NCBI GenBank assembly: GCA_028564705.1
Contig: JAPXFQ010002738.1
Coordinates: 1,798,001-1,862,000, forward strand
DNA: 64,000 bases
Direction: 5' to 3'
From: Apricaphanius iberus
Taxonomy: Eukaryota > Chordata > Actinopteri > Cyprinodontiformes > Aphaniidae
Shown: piece after piece, positions 12,011 through 37,207 of the stretch
How the letters are laid out: the number at the start of each line of letters is the position of its first letter
Numbering within the stretch: position 1 is the first letter of the stretch
The notes under the pieces: model-generated
The model's input: the letters and a program-made list of their open reading frames with translations, nothing else
The model's database searches: none
Told to the model about the DNA's origin: nothing
Made by a program: the position numbers and the translations under genes

Positions 12011-15000
12011 CTTTTCAAACAGCAGCAGACAGAACTAATCCACTAGAGAAGACGGAGTGGCACCAGTGCCGGCCCAAAGTTTTATAGGGCCTTCAGGAGA
12101 CAGTACTAATTCAACAATAAAAACTATTAATATTCAAAAGCTAATTTTAAATATTATTTTTATTTAATTTAAAATTTTAAATATAATTAACATGTTTTCC
12201 TAAATTAAAACAGTACAGTATATAATTTTTTTATTTCTTTAAATGTATTTGATTTAAATATTTAAACTAAAAAAAAAATAGTTTCAATAAAAAATTATTA
12301 ATTCATTAGTTACAAAGAAACTTTCCTAGTCCACAAAAATTCCTTCGAAAAAAGTTTAACAATTTATATTTTTTTAAACAATCTGAACTGAAACAAAACA
12401 AAATCAAATGGAGTAATGTTGACATTTTCATAAATTGTTACATCTGTAGTGTTAAATTTAAGCATTTATGGAGGGCCCTGGATGGGTTTGCGGGGCTCTA
12501 AGCAATCACTACGTTCACTTTTGCATTGGGCGGGCTCTCAGTGCCACACAAACATAATTATGCTACAAGATTAATGATAGAAAACGTGGTGCAGCAATAG
12601 GTGGAGTAAGAAAACTTTTTAAAATGTGAATTGAAGGCCATATTTGGCTCACCTGACTTAGTCTAAGTCTAGTTTTTAAATTATCCTACTTAGGGTCTGA
12701 CACCTGTGACTGAAGCCAACAGGGGCCCTTTGCACTTTCCACAACAACGCTCTGTGACTTTGGCTGAAAATGATATGGAACCAAGTATGTTTTTAGACAT
12801 GGATATTGTAGTGAGTATCCAGCTCTAACTTTAGTCACCCTTTCAGGTATGGGTGGAGGTAATGAACTGCATTACAGGTTGTCCAGGCGAAAAAAAGAAG
12901 AATGTCAGTATTTTCAAAAGCCAGAGTGGCGTATTATGGTTAGGATTTATGCAAATAATGAAAATAATACCTGTAGACTTTTTGTTTGTTAAAACCAAAT
13001 AAAGTGGTAAAAACTATATGACCTTTTGTCACCCCAAAACATCAGTGCACTGCCACCTTTCCACTTATATAGGCTCTGCAGTGCCACCAGTGGTTGAAAG
13101 AAATACAGGATATAGGGTAATAAAAATGAAATATATATATATACATAAAGCATTAAGACGACAAAATTAAACCAAGTTATAATCTAAACCAAAAACTAAA
13201 CTGGCTAGTAAAGATACAATAAACAATGTAAAAGGTTCTGCAATTTTTCAAAATCTTCTTGAAAAAAAATGCATTTAAATTTCTACAAGAGAATGATGTG
13301 AAAGGTACCAGTAATATTTAAATTTTACATCTATTTTTCTTGTTTGCTTACATTTCTACAAGTATCAACATCCTGTAGAAGAAAGTTTAATTATTCTTGT
13401 CATATTTTCTTAATTTAAAACTTAAAAACAGAAATACAAGTATAGTTCTTTGATAATGATTGATTCCCTGTGGTAGATATTTGTCAAATAGTGTAAATGA
13501 ACTTTGTTTTTGTCTTTTTTAATAAGGTTTTGTAACAGTTGTTTTTTATTTAACTGGACAGACGTCAAAAATGGCTCTTTGTATGGTAAATGTTGTAAAC
13601 CCCAGGTCTGGAATAAATGGATACATTTAAAGGAAATTAGACTGAATTGGATGGATTTGTTATGTTAAGTTGCTTGAAAAGAAAGCTCCATACAAATACA
13701 ATGAACCTCAGCATTTACAGAAATGAAAATTAATCAAATTAAGGTGGACTTAGGGAGCACAAACGTCAGCCTGCCCATGTGAACAGAAACAGTCGAAGTG
13801 GACACACAGTTTCAGCTTTTCACGTCAACCAAGCAGACAGCCGAGAGCTGCTACTATATTTGTTCTCCCTGCAGCCAAACCTGAAACAAAGTCTTCTTTG
13901 TGCGTGCTGTGACTTTATCTGGGAGGGATGGGGCCATCCAGGTGAGGTGGAGGGGCTGTCTCCGGTAAGGGTCTACCATCGTCTGGCGAGCTGAGAATTG
14001 CTGGCTGCCCATTCCCACGTCCAGAGAAACACCAGGAGATTGTTCGCACTTTACCTAAACTAGTTCAGATCCAGAGGCTGAAGCAGATTAAAGAACGCAG
14101 TATTAGACGTGTTTAAAGTGAAATAAAAACAGGTTGGAAGTTTCCCATGAATAAAAATTATACATATTGAGTCCAACTTAACAGATGGAATTGAAAGAAG
14201 ATACTGCAGGCTTTAACACAAATCTTAATTTGTTTTTTATTTATTGCAAAAATAATTATGGGTGAGGAAGATGTTTGAGGAGGACAGGAGCAGCAGAGAC
14301 GGACCTGCTGGACGAATCAGAGGACAGGTGAGGAAAGAGGTTCCATCTGCTCACCTGAAGGACCAAAGGAGGGATGGGTGAAAACAAAGCAGTAAACCAG
14401 CAACTGATGACAGCCATTATTGACACGACACACAGGCCTCAAACCACAATGAGACGACCTTCACGCCACCTTTACTGCTAAATGACGATATTCCCCAGCT
14501 TTTCCTCTCATTCCAAATCCAAGATAGACGCTTTACGTCAGATTCTAGGTTTCAGTCACGCAGATAAATCACAAACACTAATTTAAAATATATATAAATA
14601 TAATCTAATCTAAATATAAAACCCACAAAAAAAAAATTTGGATGATCAACAGTAACTCATAGTCCATAATCCATAATCAGTTATGTCCAAAAACTTTTAG
14701 GTTTTAGGGGAGAATATTGTTCAAATCAAAGACCTTAAGAGCACAATAATAATTATTTTAAAATGTTGGAAATAAAGTAATAAATCGCTTTTTCATAAAA
14801 ATGTTTTTGCATGACAGCTTACGCAGGTAAAGAAATTTTTTGTCCAACCTCAGCAACAATAATAATTGTCTTCTTTAATATGAGCTGGTGATTGTAAAGC
14901 AGGGGTGCGGCCCGGGGCCCATCTACGGCCCTTAGACTGATTTAGTACGGCCCCTAACCACCATTCGAGATTGGATCCACCTGCAGTTGATACGACACCA

Positions 15001-15664
15001 CAAATGATTGATGCAGACGGAGGCTTCCTTTTGTAAAGGGCATCATTTTTCTTGCTAAATTAAAATTACTAGAAAATGTTCCATGATACAAAACAAATTA
15101 TTCGTGTTCTAACGATCATATTTTTTTGCTTTCATTTTCTTTTTCATAACAAATAATGCAAAAGCAGACTTTGAGACAACCAAACAAAGCTAAAAATAAC
15201 ACATATTTTTCAGAGTGATCCAAACCATGTTCTTTCTACTGAGAAAAAATTACTTAATTTCTTTTAAAAAGGCAAACATTAAAAGCGTTATATTTTGAAT
15301 GTACAATAATAAAAAAACAACCTTTTCTACTAAAATTCCTAGTTTAGTAAAAATATTATGTAAATTTATTGTTAAGCGAATAAGAAAACACGACTTATTA
15401 TGTAAAAACAGAACAAAAAAACATATTTTTTATGGCCCATGGACACTCAACATGATCATTTTGGGCCTGGTAGCTTGGAAATCTGTCGTAAAGCAAAAAA
15501 AATCAAAATGAAAAGCCATAACTTGGATTATTTTGCCCGTCATGACAAACAAAATGGGGGTTCATTTTTCAGTCACATTTTCCCCATTTTATTAATACAT
15601 GTATAATTTATAAATTCCAGTTCCAAACTAGATTATTTGTTAGCTACGCTAGAACCTGCATATA
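12011..15664. other. Intergenic, no gene recognised
   Basis: AT-rich and repeat-derived. A short AT dinucleotide run lies near 13131-13142. A GGGGTGCGGCCCGGGGCCC block near 14902-14921 resembles the end of hAT-type elements. A fragment of the ATGGGGGTTCATT dispersed repeat lies near 15555. No coding exon with splice support was found. Confidence 0.45.
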
Positions 15665-17166
15665 CAGTCGTGGCCAAAAGTTTTGAGAATGACACAAATA
15701 TTAGTTTTCACAAATTTTGCTGCTAAACTGCTTTTAGATCTTTGTTTCAGTTGATTCTGTGATGTACTGAAAAATAATTACAAGCACCTCATATATTTCA
15801 AAGGCTTTTTATCAATAATTACATGACATTTATGCAAAGAGTCAGTATTTGCAGTGCTGGCCCTTCTTTTTCAGGACCTCTGTAATTCGACTGGGCATGC
15901 TCTCAATCAACTTCTGGGCCAAATCCTGACTGATAGCAACCCATTATTTCATAATCACTTCTTGGAGTTTGTCAGAATTAGTGGGTTTTTGTTTGTCCAC
16001 CCGCCTCTTGAGGATTGACCATAAGTTCTCAATGGGATTAAGATCTGGGGAGTTTCCAGGCCATGGACCCAAAATTTCAACGTTTTGGTCCATGAACCAC
16101 TTAGTTATCACTTTTCCCTTATGGCACGGTGCTCCATGGTGCCGGAAAATGTTTTGTTCTTCACCAAACTGTTGTTGGATTGCTGCAGGGTGTTTTGGTA
16201 CCATTCTTTATTCATGGCTGTTTTTGGGCCAAATTGTCCCTTGGATGAGAAGCAACCCCACACATGAATGGTCTCAGGATGCTTTACTGTTGGCATGACA
16301 CAGGACTGATGGTAGCGCTCACCTTTTGTTCTCCAGACAAGCCTTTTTCCAGATTCCCCAAACAATCAGAAAGAGGCATCATGGGAGAATCTGACTTTGC
16401 CCCAGTCCTCAGCAGTCCATTCACCAAACTTTCTGCAGAACATCAATCTGTCCCTGATGTTTTTTTTGGAGAGAAATGGCTTCTTTGCTGCCCTTTTTGA
16501 CACCAGGTCATCTTCCAAAAGTCTTCGCCTCACTGTGCATGCAGATGCGCTCACACCTGCCTGCTGCCATTCCTGAGCAAGCTCTGCACTGGTGGCACTC
16601 CGATCCCGCAGCTGAATCCTCTTTAGGAGACGATCCTGGCGCTTGCTGGACTTTCTTGGACGCCCTGAAGCCTTCTTAACAAGAACTGAACCTCTTTCCT
16701 TGAAGTTCTTGATAATCCTATAAATTGCTGATTTAGGTGCAATCTTAGTTGCCACAATATCCTTGCCTGTGAATCCATTTTTATGCAACGCAATGATGGC
16801 TGCACGCGTTTCTTTGCAGGTCACCATGGTTACCAATGGAAGAACGATGATTTCAAGCATCACCCTCCTTTTAACATCAAGTCTGCCATTCTAACCCAAT
16901 CAGCCTGACATAATGATCTCCAGCCTTGTGCTCGTCAACATTCTCACCTGAGTTACCAAGACGATTACTGAAATGATCTCAGCAGCTCCTTTAATGACAT
17001 CAATGAAATGCAGTGGGATTTTCATTGCAAAGAAGGACTATGCAATTAATCTGATCACTGTTTATAATATTCTGGAGTTTACGCAAATTGCTATTATAAA
17101 AACTTAAGCAATAACTTTTACAATTTCCTATATTTATGTAATTCTCAAAACTTTTGGCCACGACTG
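15665..17166 (-). mobile_element. Tc1-like transposon, 1502 bp, with TA target duplication
   Basis: The ends CAGTCGTGGCCAAAAGTTTT and its reverse complement lie at 15665 and 17166. TA dinucleotides flank both sides (15663-15664 and 17167-17168), the expected Tc1/mariner target duplication. The TIR similarity is about 30 bp. The interior carries a decayed transposase on the minus strand. Confidence 0.95.
15944..16863 (-). pseudogene. Decayed Tc1-like transposase
   Basis: The N-terminal ~165 codons (16863-16369) are open. They include a paired helix-turn-helix DNA-binding region (about residues 15-110) with a GRPRK hook. An in-frame TGA at 16366-16368 interrupts the frame just after WGKVRFS, and a frameshift follows near 16200. 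The usual first catalytic aspartate after FS reads His (CAT at 16381-16383) followed by Asp. The second, in the family motif H-D-G-A-P-C-H, also reads His (CAT at 16136-16138). The third region, [17 protein letters not shown], is intact. The gene is not functional. Confidence 0.93.
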
Positions 17167-17168
17167 TA

Positions 17169-17989
17169 TTCTGCTGGTGAGACTGAACCTCTTCAGTAGC
17201 TGCTTTTGTTTGCTCTTCATCATGTCCAACATTTCAGCTTCAACCAGAGGATGAGCGCCGCAGCACTGAACCCGTTCCGGTGGGACTCCGCTTTTATTCG
17301 GACTGTCCAATTCCACTCATTGTCAAGTGATGGTGGCATGTTATGAATGCATAATCATCATGAAAATGACATTGAAAAATTCATTTTCCCCTCTTATGAG
17401 TGGCTAAATTATAGAGGACTGATCCTGCTAAAACTGAAAATAAAAACAGAAATAAGTAAACGTAAATTAATAAAAAGGAGGCGATGAAAACAAATTCAGA
17501 AAAAAGCAAATAAATTTGTAAATTCATATATATTTGGAATTGTGTATGTCAGGCAATTTTATAGTTTAAAAATGTCTATTTTTTGATTTCATTTCATTTA
17601 CTTCCAATTTAGATTTAAACATTTCCAAATTTATTTGCACGTTTAGCAGTATCAGTCATTATTAAATAAAATTACTAATGTTTAACTGTGAAACTTTATA
17701 GCCTGTACTTCACTAAATTGTTCATAGTTTTATCAACAAAATTAGGAATATGGAAACTTGGTTAAGAAATTAGAAATAATTTGTTCTGTACCATATAAAC
17801 ATATAATTTTAGGTTCATTTTGACTGTGAAAAGTGTATCTGCATCAGCAGCTCCACTGTAGAGCTTTGGTCAGGGGCCACACAAAATTATCCAGAGGGCC
17901 ACAAATGGCCACTGGTCCGCTCCGATATAAACAATACTTTTATATTATTATTAAAATAACTTATGATTGGGAAACCTGCATGGCTTCAT
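17169..17989. other. Intergenic, nothing recognised
   Basis: AT-rich. A GGGGCCACACAAAATTATCC...GGGCCACAAATGGCC block near 17875-17910 resembles a hAT-type terminal region but is too short to define. Confidence 0.35.
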
Positions 17990-18412
17990 CAATGTAGAGA
18001 ATGGCTCGCTTACTAAATACTCCTAGAATTAGAACCAAACAAGGAGAGGCAGCTTTCAGCTTCTATGCTCCAGAAATCTGGAACAAACTTCCAGAAAAAT
18101 GCTGAATAGTTGGGCTCTTTTAAATCGAAAATAAAAATACTACTATTCAAAGCTTTCTTTGAGCCCGAAATTGCGCTTTCTGATCGCTCTTTGATTCTCA
18201 TGGTTTAATTTTTATAATTTCATTTTTAACAGATTGTGTTTTATCTGTTTATCTATATTAATTGCATACATTTGTTCCTTACATGATCTTTTCTTAGTTA
18301 CTGTTAAACCTGTTTTTGTAATTATCTATTTGGTATTATCACTGAATCAAGTAAAGCACCTTGAATTGCCTTGAAAGTGTGCTATATAAATAAAATTGCC
18401 TTGCCTTTTCTG
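17990..18412 (+). repeat. L2/Rex1-like LINE 3' end
   Basis: The 5' part is decayed coding sequence that reads EAAFSFYAPEIWNKLPEKC, a hallmark of the extreme C-terminus of L2/Rex1-type RTs. The 3' UTR follows and ends in CCTTGAATTGCCTTG and GTGTGCTATATAAATAAAAT. This is the same tail as 6826-7143. Confidence 0.75.
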
Positions 18413-19069
18413 CGTATAGTAGCAGAGGATTTAATAAATACTTCCCCCTGCTGGCTAAAATAACAAACTGCAGCTCTATGTTAAACCACCTGGATCAGGA
18501 AGGTGAAGTCAGCAATGGATAGTTTGCTCCCAAAACTCGCCCAAAGCAGGAAAAAGGGGAAATAATCAAAAAAAGTATTGACTACAATGTAAATATTTTA
18601 AAGATCTTATTTAGTAAACGCACTTGGAAAATATATCCTCTAATAGTCTTCTTTGGAAGAGTAGATATGATTTTTGACAAACGTCAACCTTTGGCTCTCA
18701 GGGAGTTTGGCTAAGAAAAACAGCCCAAATAATATCTTGCATTTTTACATAATTTGCCAAAAATACCCAAAACTCTGAAGAAAATGATCCAATCCACTTT
18801 TTGCTGAGGCGTTGCGCTTTTTTTCTTCATTTAAAACCTAAAAAATATAAATGGCTGCATAAGATATTACGAATATATTTTTTTTCTTAAGGTCATGTAA
18901 CCTTTGCTGCTGGTTTGAGCACAAAACGGCTCTGGATGGTAAAGGTTGCAGACTGGATTCTGACCTCCCATAATCCTCTGTTCTCAGTACCCAGGAACTT
19001 TGAACCCAACAGAACAAAACATGTCTGCTTTCTCAAATAATAATAAAAATCATTGCTTAATGAAACACA

Positions 19070-19131
19070 AACGCATAGCCTTTTTTTATTCCATTTTATT
19101 TAACAAATGTTCCACAGCTCCAATCTGAAAA

Positions 19132-19141
<10 letters not shown>
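19070..19141 (-). terminator. rps21: rps21 terminal exon and polyadenylation signals
   Basis: The acceptor ATCTTGCAG precedes G-AAC-TTC-TGA (19141-19132), which closes the protein with Asn-Phe-stop. AATAAA signals on the minus strand lie at 19095-19100 and 19085-19090. The 3' UTR is therefore short, roughly 50-65 nt. The cleavage site is inferred. Confidence 0.9.
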
Positions 19142-32339
<13,198 letters not shown>

Positions 32340-32682
32340 TATAAAAGTCGTAGAGGTGGTCGACAACAAACCCTAAAAAAAATAAATACATAAACTTAAG
32401 CCGGATGAAGGAACATAAAGCATAAAGTCCACGGAACCCAGCTAGGAACATAGCAGCTAGCGGCTAACACCGTTAGCATGCGGACAGAGCGGCCGCATGT
32501 GGCTGCTTTTCACACCCGAAAACCTTCTATTCACACACAATTACAGCAGCTAGCGACACCAAATAACCGACAGCTACTTCGAAATAACACTAACTTTAAT
32601 AAACTCCACAAGAAGATCGCCGTAATGAACTGAAAAACGACGTTTAAATGTGTTAAGTTGCGAGAGTAGAGGAGATACTCAC

Positions 32683-32715
32683 CGCTTACGAATAATGGCC
32701 GACAGGAAAAGGAAG
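32683..32715 (-). promoter_or_regulatory. rps21: rps21 untranslated exon 1 with 5'-TOP-like start
   Basis: On the minus strand a pyrimidine tract, CTCTTCCTTTTCCTGTC, runs from about 32717. This is the kind of 5' terminal oligopyrimidine start used by ribosomal protein mRNAs. A consensus donor AAGCG|GTGAGT ends the exon at 32683. The exact transcription start within the tract is uncertain. Confidence 0.75.
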
Positions 32716-32717
32716 AG

Positions 32718-33180
32718 CAAACCGCTCAGTTGGGAAAAAAAAGGTGGCCTCAAAGTTTTTATCGCCTCCTGCTGGTCGCCTGCTGGTCGTCTGGTGCAAC
32801 AACATGAATCACAAAAACCAACTGGACGGAAATGTCCAACGTCTTTTCCCTCACTAAACATATGCTGCTGTTTCTGTTTTGAAGTGCAGAAAATAACACC
32901 GTATACATACAGCTTATAAGGATTATATAATAATAAAATACGACGAGGAAAATGTATTGAAATTAATGCAATTACCAGAGATTTAGTACATTTTAGATTC
33001 TATTTTTATTTTTCAGATTGAGTGTTCGTTATTTAAAGTTTACGCGTGTGAAATAAGCGTCTAGCCATTTAAAGCAAAATCACGTACATTACATTTGTCT
33101 AACAATAGATATAATAGTCTAATCATGGTCTAAATGGGATATTATCAAAACTAAATTCTGGAAGCAATAAATCATTTAAA
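32718..33180. promoter_or_regulatory. rps21: rps21 upstream region
   Basis: This is immediately upstream of the TOP tract on the minus strand. I see no TATA box at the expected distance, which is normal for ribosomal protein genes. The GC-richer part is about 32740-32830; beyond that it is AT-rich. No specific binding site is claimed. Confidence 0.35.
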
Positions 33181-33189
33181 CTATACCAG

Positions 33190-34013
33190 ATAAACACAGT
33201 GAGTGAACACATCTATGCATATAATTTTCTTCATGTGATTAAGTCAATAAAAAGGACAGCCTTCTATCACCTGAATGACATTGCTAATATTAAAGGACTA
33301 ATGTTCCAACAGGACCTTAGAGAACTCCACCATGTGTTTATCTTTAGTCAGATTGATTACTACAACAACCTCACAGGTCTGCCTGAAAAGTCAATCAGAC
33401 GGCTGCAGCTGATCCAGAATCCTGCAAATGATGTCCTGACTAGAACCAGGAAAGTAGGAAACACCACCCAAGTTCTTAAGTCCTCACACTGGCTCCCTGT
33501 AGCTCAGAGAATAAACTTTAAAATAATCCTATTAGTTTAAAAATCATTGAATGGCTTAGCACCAAAGTATGTTGACGATCTGCTGTTGCCATACCAACCT
33601 CCCAGACCACTAAGGTCCTTCGATTCTGGTGTAGGCTTATTCATAGAATCGGTACATAGAGAAGCAGCTTGACCCTCTCCACCCTCCCCTTATCAGGAAC
33701 AAACGTCCTGCAAATGACTGCAACTCTGCCGAAACACTGAGTTCCTTTTAAATCAAGGCAAAAAAAACAAACAAACCCATACGTTTAGAGCTGCTTTTGA
33801 ATAATGTTTTCATGTAACCTTATTACTGCTTTTACTCTATCCAGTAATATTTTATTATCTATATTTATTGCTGCATTTATTACTCCTTCATTACCTGTTA
33901 TGTATTCTGTGTGTTTTACGCTTTATTAATGTTTACTATGTATAGCGCCTGGAATTACCCTGTGGAATTACCACTTGTGTAAAGTGTTCTGTACAAATAA
34001 AATGATCTTGCCT
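33190..34013 (+). pseudogene. L2/Rex1-like LINE, C-terminal RT plus 3' UTR
   Basis: A readable stretch (33199-33540) carries AFYHLNDIANIKGLMFQQDL, then FSQIDYYNNLTGLP, RRLQLIQNP and SSHWLPVAQRINFKI. These are the conserved C-terminal blocks of L2/Rex1-type RT. A stop at 33538-33540 interrupts KSLNGLAPKYVDDLL, which is otherwise still readable. The 3' end is GTAAAGTGTTCTGTACAAATAAAATG. The copy is 5'-truncated and dead. Confidence 0.85.
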
Positions 34014-35239
34014 CACCTAAGAAACGAGATGACGATTTTTATCCCCGTAGAACAACAAATAGTTATTTCCTCAAAACGGTCAAAATCATTGCCCAGGACA
34101 CTTTCTGAATCCTTTCAAAACAGAGTTTAATTAACAACAATTAATGACTAATAATAATTAGATGGATTATTAAATGTATAGCAATTAAAAGTATACGAAA
34201 AGATGAGGAATAAAATTCATTGTTCTTATTTACAATAAATGTTTTGAATCAGAAAACTGTAAATAGAAAAAATTATTCTCTTGACAAAATTGTAACACCT
34301 CTTTGAACTTTTCCTCATTCATGTTATGACTACAAATTTGGATTTATTTATTTGTTTCTTTACAATTTTCCTAGTTGGATTTAAACATGGGGTTTGACGA
34401 GGTTCAAAAGTGTAAACTTAACTCTCCGCAGTCTCTATTCTGTCGCAGCCTTGTAGGGTGTTATAGATAATTGTAGGAAATTTTACTGAGGTTAGATAGA
34501 TGCAGTAAGAGATATAAACTAGATAGAAAATAGATTGCCTAGGTGAGTATGGGAATATGTGCATAGAGGGGGAGAACATGGAAACAAACGGTTTCAGGGG
34601 CCAAAAACAACAAGGGAAGCTTCAGAAAGAGAACTCAAAGATTCAAAAGCCTTGCCTGTTTTTTATCCTCTCCTTCATTGTTTTTAGAGCTTTTTGTATC
34701 ATGGCTTTGTCTTCAATTATATACACAAACAAAGTATTTGCTTATATAGTTTTTGATTATTTTCTCCAGACCCGGATAAACATAAAAAATAAAATAAAAA
34801 AATCGATTAAATAAGGAGGCACATTTTAGGATTTCAGGATTGTGTTAATTTTCTTCTAGCTTCTTTGTCTCTGCTAATGAAAAAGAATCCCCACAGCTTG
34901 ATATGACCACTACTGTTTTTGTAGGAAAAGCTAATTTGGTTGAGAGATATGTTGTGTGTTCTGGACCACAGCCATTTCAGTTTAAAGGTAGGAATTCTGG
35001 ACCCCGCCTCTCGCCAAATGATCACCGGACCCACGACCCTGCATGGATAAGCAAAGACAGACAATAGATGGATGCTGACAAGGAATTTTAAACACTTCTT
35101 CTATCTTTTTTTCACAAACTGAAATCTAAAGAATTACATTTGTGCACAGAGGAAGCATCTTTACATATCGATCAATCACACTTTTTAAATTAATAATTTC
35201 GAAACAAGCAAAAAAAAGAGGTTAAACTGTATGTTTAGT
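34014..35239. other. Intergenic, nothing recognised
   Basis: AT-rich sequence without supported genes. Open frames near 34557-34814 and 34834-35064 have no family features or splice context. Confidence 0.4.
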
Positions 35240-35645
35240 AGGTGCTCCGGATTAGCCCTGCTTGACGACCCTGACTAAGATGGCATTGCAGTGACGGAAA
35301 ATTCTCCACGTCCTGCAACAAACTTCTGCATCAGTTCTATTGCTCTTTCTGTGTCTCTGTTATGTATTCTCCAAGCACAGACGGTCGCGGCAGATAACCG
35401 CTTGTGCTGAGCCTGGTTCTGCCGGAGGTTTCTTCCTGTTAAAAGGGAGTTTTTCCTTCCCACTGTCGCTGCATGCTTGCTCAGTATGAGGGATTGCTGA
35501 GAATTCCACGACGCAATCTTCTGTGGTTCTGTAATTTCTACACTTAACATTGTATTGTAATAACTTTTTTGTAAAGTGCCTTGAGATGACATCTGTTGTG
35601 AAATGGCGCTATATAAATAAACTGAATTGAATTGAATTGAATTGT
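35240..35645 (-). repeat. ~400-bp dispersed repeat, copy 1
   Basis: On the minus strand this starts with an ATTCAATTCAATTCAG run, then TTTATTTATATAGCGCCATT, and ends near GTCGTCAAGCAGGGCTA. It matches 55723-56115 over its whole length in opposite orientation, with a low density of differences by eye. It resembles a LINE-derived or SINE-like fish repeat and does not code. Confidence 0.85.
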
Positions 35646-35812
35646 ATGTGATATGACGCAGAACGCTGTACTTCATATTGTCTTATGTTATTTTAAAAAA
35701 AATAATTTATGCAGTCAAACGGCAGCCTTCCCAAAATGAGTTTATTTCGGTATCTGTGACCTTTTTTTCAGTTGTTAGCACTTGGTAAGGGTGTAGCGTC
35801 GATACTGCAGAT

Positions 35813-36112
35813 ACAATTTGAATGCTTAGCTTTGGAAATCATTGAAACAGCTTGATCCAAAAACAAGTAACACCGAAAGTGAAAACTGTTGTCAGAAACA
35901 AATTTCTGCTTCGCATAAATGGAAATGTGAGACATGGGAGAAGACTAACCTTCTGTTTTTCTGTTAGGGAATATCAGTTGATGTATTTATAGGCTGCAAC
36001 TGCAGATAAAAAGAACCATTAATGCCCGAAACCACTTGTTTCTGTGCCATCTGTCAAAACTGCAGTGCTAAAATTATGTGTATTCGCAGATGTAATCTAG
36101 ATCCGTTCCGTG
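35813..36112 (+). repeat. Direct duplication, copy 1 (~300 bp)
   Basis: Nearly the same as 38429-38730 in the same orientation. Shared blocks include AAGTAACACCGAAAGTGAA, CTGCTTCGCATAAATGGAAA, GAATATCAGTTGATGTATTT and GTAATCTAGATCCGTTCC. About 5% of positions differ by eye. A ~34-bp piece of the same sequence lies inverted at 62415-62448, so it belongs to a dispersed family. Confidence 0.85.
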
Positions 36113-36679
36113 TCAAATGAGGACATTTTTTGTCTTTATGCTGATAACACAATTGTGTATTTTTCCTACTGCTGACCTGAGCTTTTAATGTGTTTTGCAC
36201 ATATAAAAACGCATTAAATCATTCGTAAATCTGTTTGAGATTTCATGAAACACTGGTCGCTAATGCAGCATTAACTTTTTATGCAAGTTCATGGAATTAG
36301 AGGTATGTTCATCCATCTTCTTCAGTTTGGTAAAGATCATGTCAAAGAGGTAGCATGCCTGGGAGAAAAATGTATGGGGTGCCATTTGTGATTTAGCCTT
36401 TCATAAGAAACTCAAGGGGAGCAATTTGAGAGCGTGGACCTCTGCCAAAGCAGCTTAGTTTCCCCAGACAGGGTGATGGTGGATTTCATGTCGGATTAAC
36501 CTCAAAATCTAATCGATTGTTCCAAATCCCACTGCACACAGTTCCTGAAAACTTCATCAAAATCAGTCAATAGTGTTTTGAGTTATCTTGCTAACAGACA
36601 AACAAATAAAATCTGGCAAAAACATAACCTTCTGGCATAGGTAGCAATTGGGGGGTCATTTCTCAAACTCATATTTGAG

Positions 36680-36905
36680 TGCATGGTATTCACAGAAAAA
36701 CATTTAGCAAGTTAAATATACAGTTAGCAAGCTTAAGATTTAGTTTACAAACTAAATATTTATACTACAAGCTGAATGAATTAGATTAAGAATTAAGTAT
36801 TTTGCTTCAAACTAAATATTTAGCTGTTTGGTTCAAAGCTAAATATTTAGCTAGCAACCTAGCTGAACTTCTAGCTTTGAACCAAACCTTTAGCTCAGAG
36901 CATCA
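36680..36905. repeat. Degenerate tandem repeat of palindromic AGCTAAATATTTAGCT
   Basis: Many imperfect repeats of an AACTAAATATTTAGCTTG-like unit occur here, and the core AAATATTT is its own reverse complement. The array resumes at about 37205-37310. The same words appear at 6540-6590, 9310-9370 and 11850-11900, so it is a component of the dispersed repeat there. Confidence 0.65.
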
Positions 36906-37117
36906 TTTTTTGCTGACACATAAATTTACTTCAGTAGAAGTGAACTACCAAAATGAAAGCTGGGTTGTGCAAACCTCTATATAAACTGCTGTCGAGACTG
37001 TCACGCCTTTATCATCGTGCATTTTCTTCCAGACACGTCTTGTTAGCGAACTTGTTTTTTCAAGGTTTTTTGAAAGAGGAAATAAAGCGACGAAAGACAT
37101 GTGTCAAAGGTAGCTAA

Positions 37118-37207
37118 GAACAGGACTCAAACTCACAACAACTGCGTCAAGGGTAAAGGCTTCTATACATGCGGCACCCACACTAACCACTAAGCCACGT
37201 GACACCC
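37118..37207 (-). repeat. tRNA-like sequence, probable SINE head
   Basis: On the minus strand it reads with an A-box-like TGGCTTAGTGGTTAG and, 50-60 nt later, a B-box-like GAGTTTGAGTCCTG. These are the two internal RNA polymerase III promoter elements of a tRNA. It carries mismatches to a functional tRNA (an A in place of C in the TTCGA core) and lacks a clean acceptor stem. A tRNA-derived SINE or tRNA pseudogene is more likely than a working tRNA. Confidence 0.5.

Noticed and set aside
13779..13994. 72-codon plus-strand frame in a GC-richer patch
   Set aside because: No acceptor/donor pair, no polyadenylation signal and no family resemblance were found.
32718..33180. Possible intron-hosted or promoter-linked snoRNA near rps21
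   Set aside because: Searching by eye for paired C (RTGATGA) and D (CTGA) boxes at snoRNA spacing on the minus strand in introns 1 and 5 and upstream gave no convincing pair.
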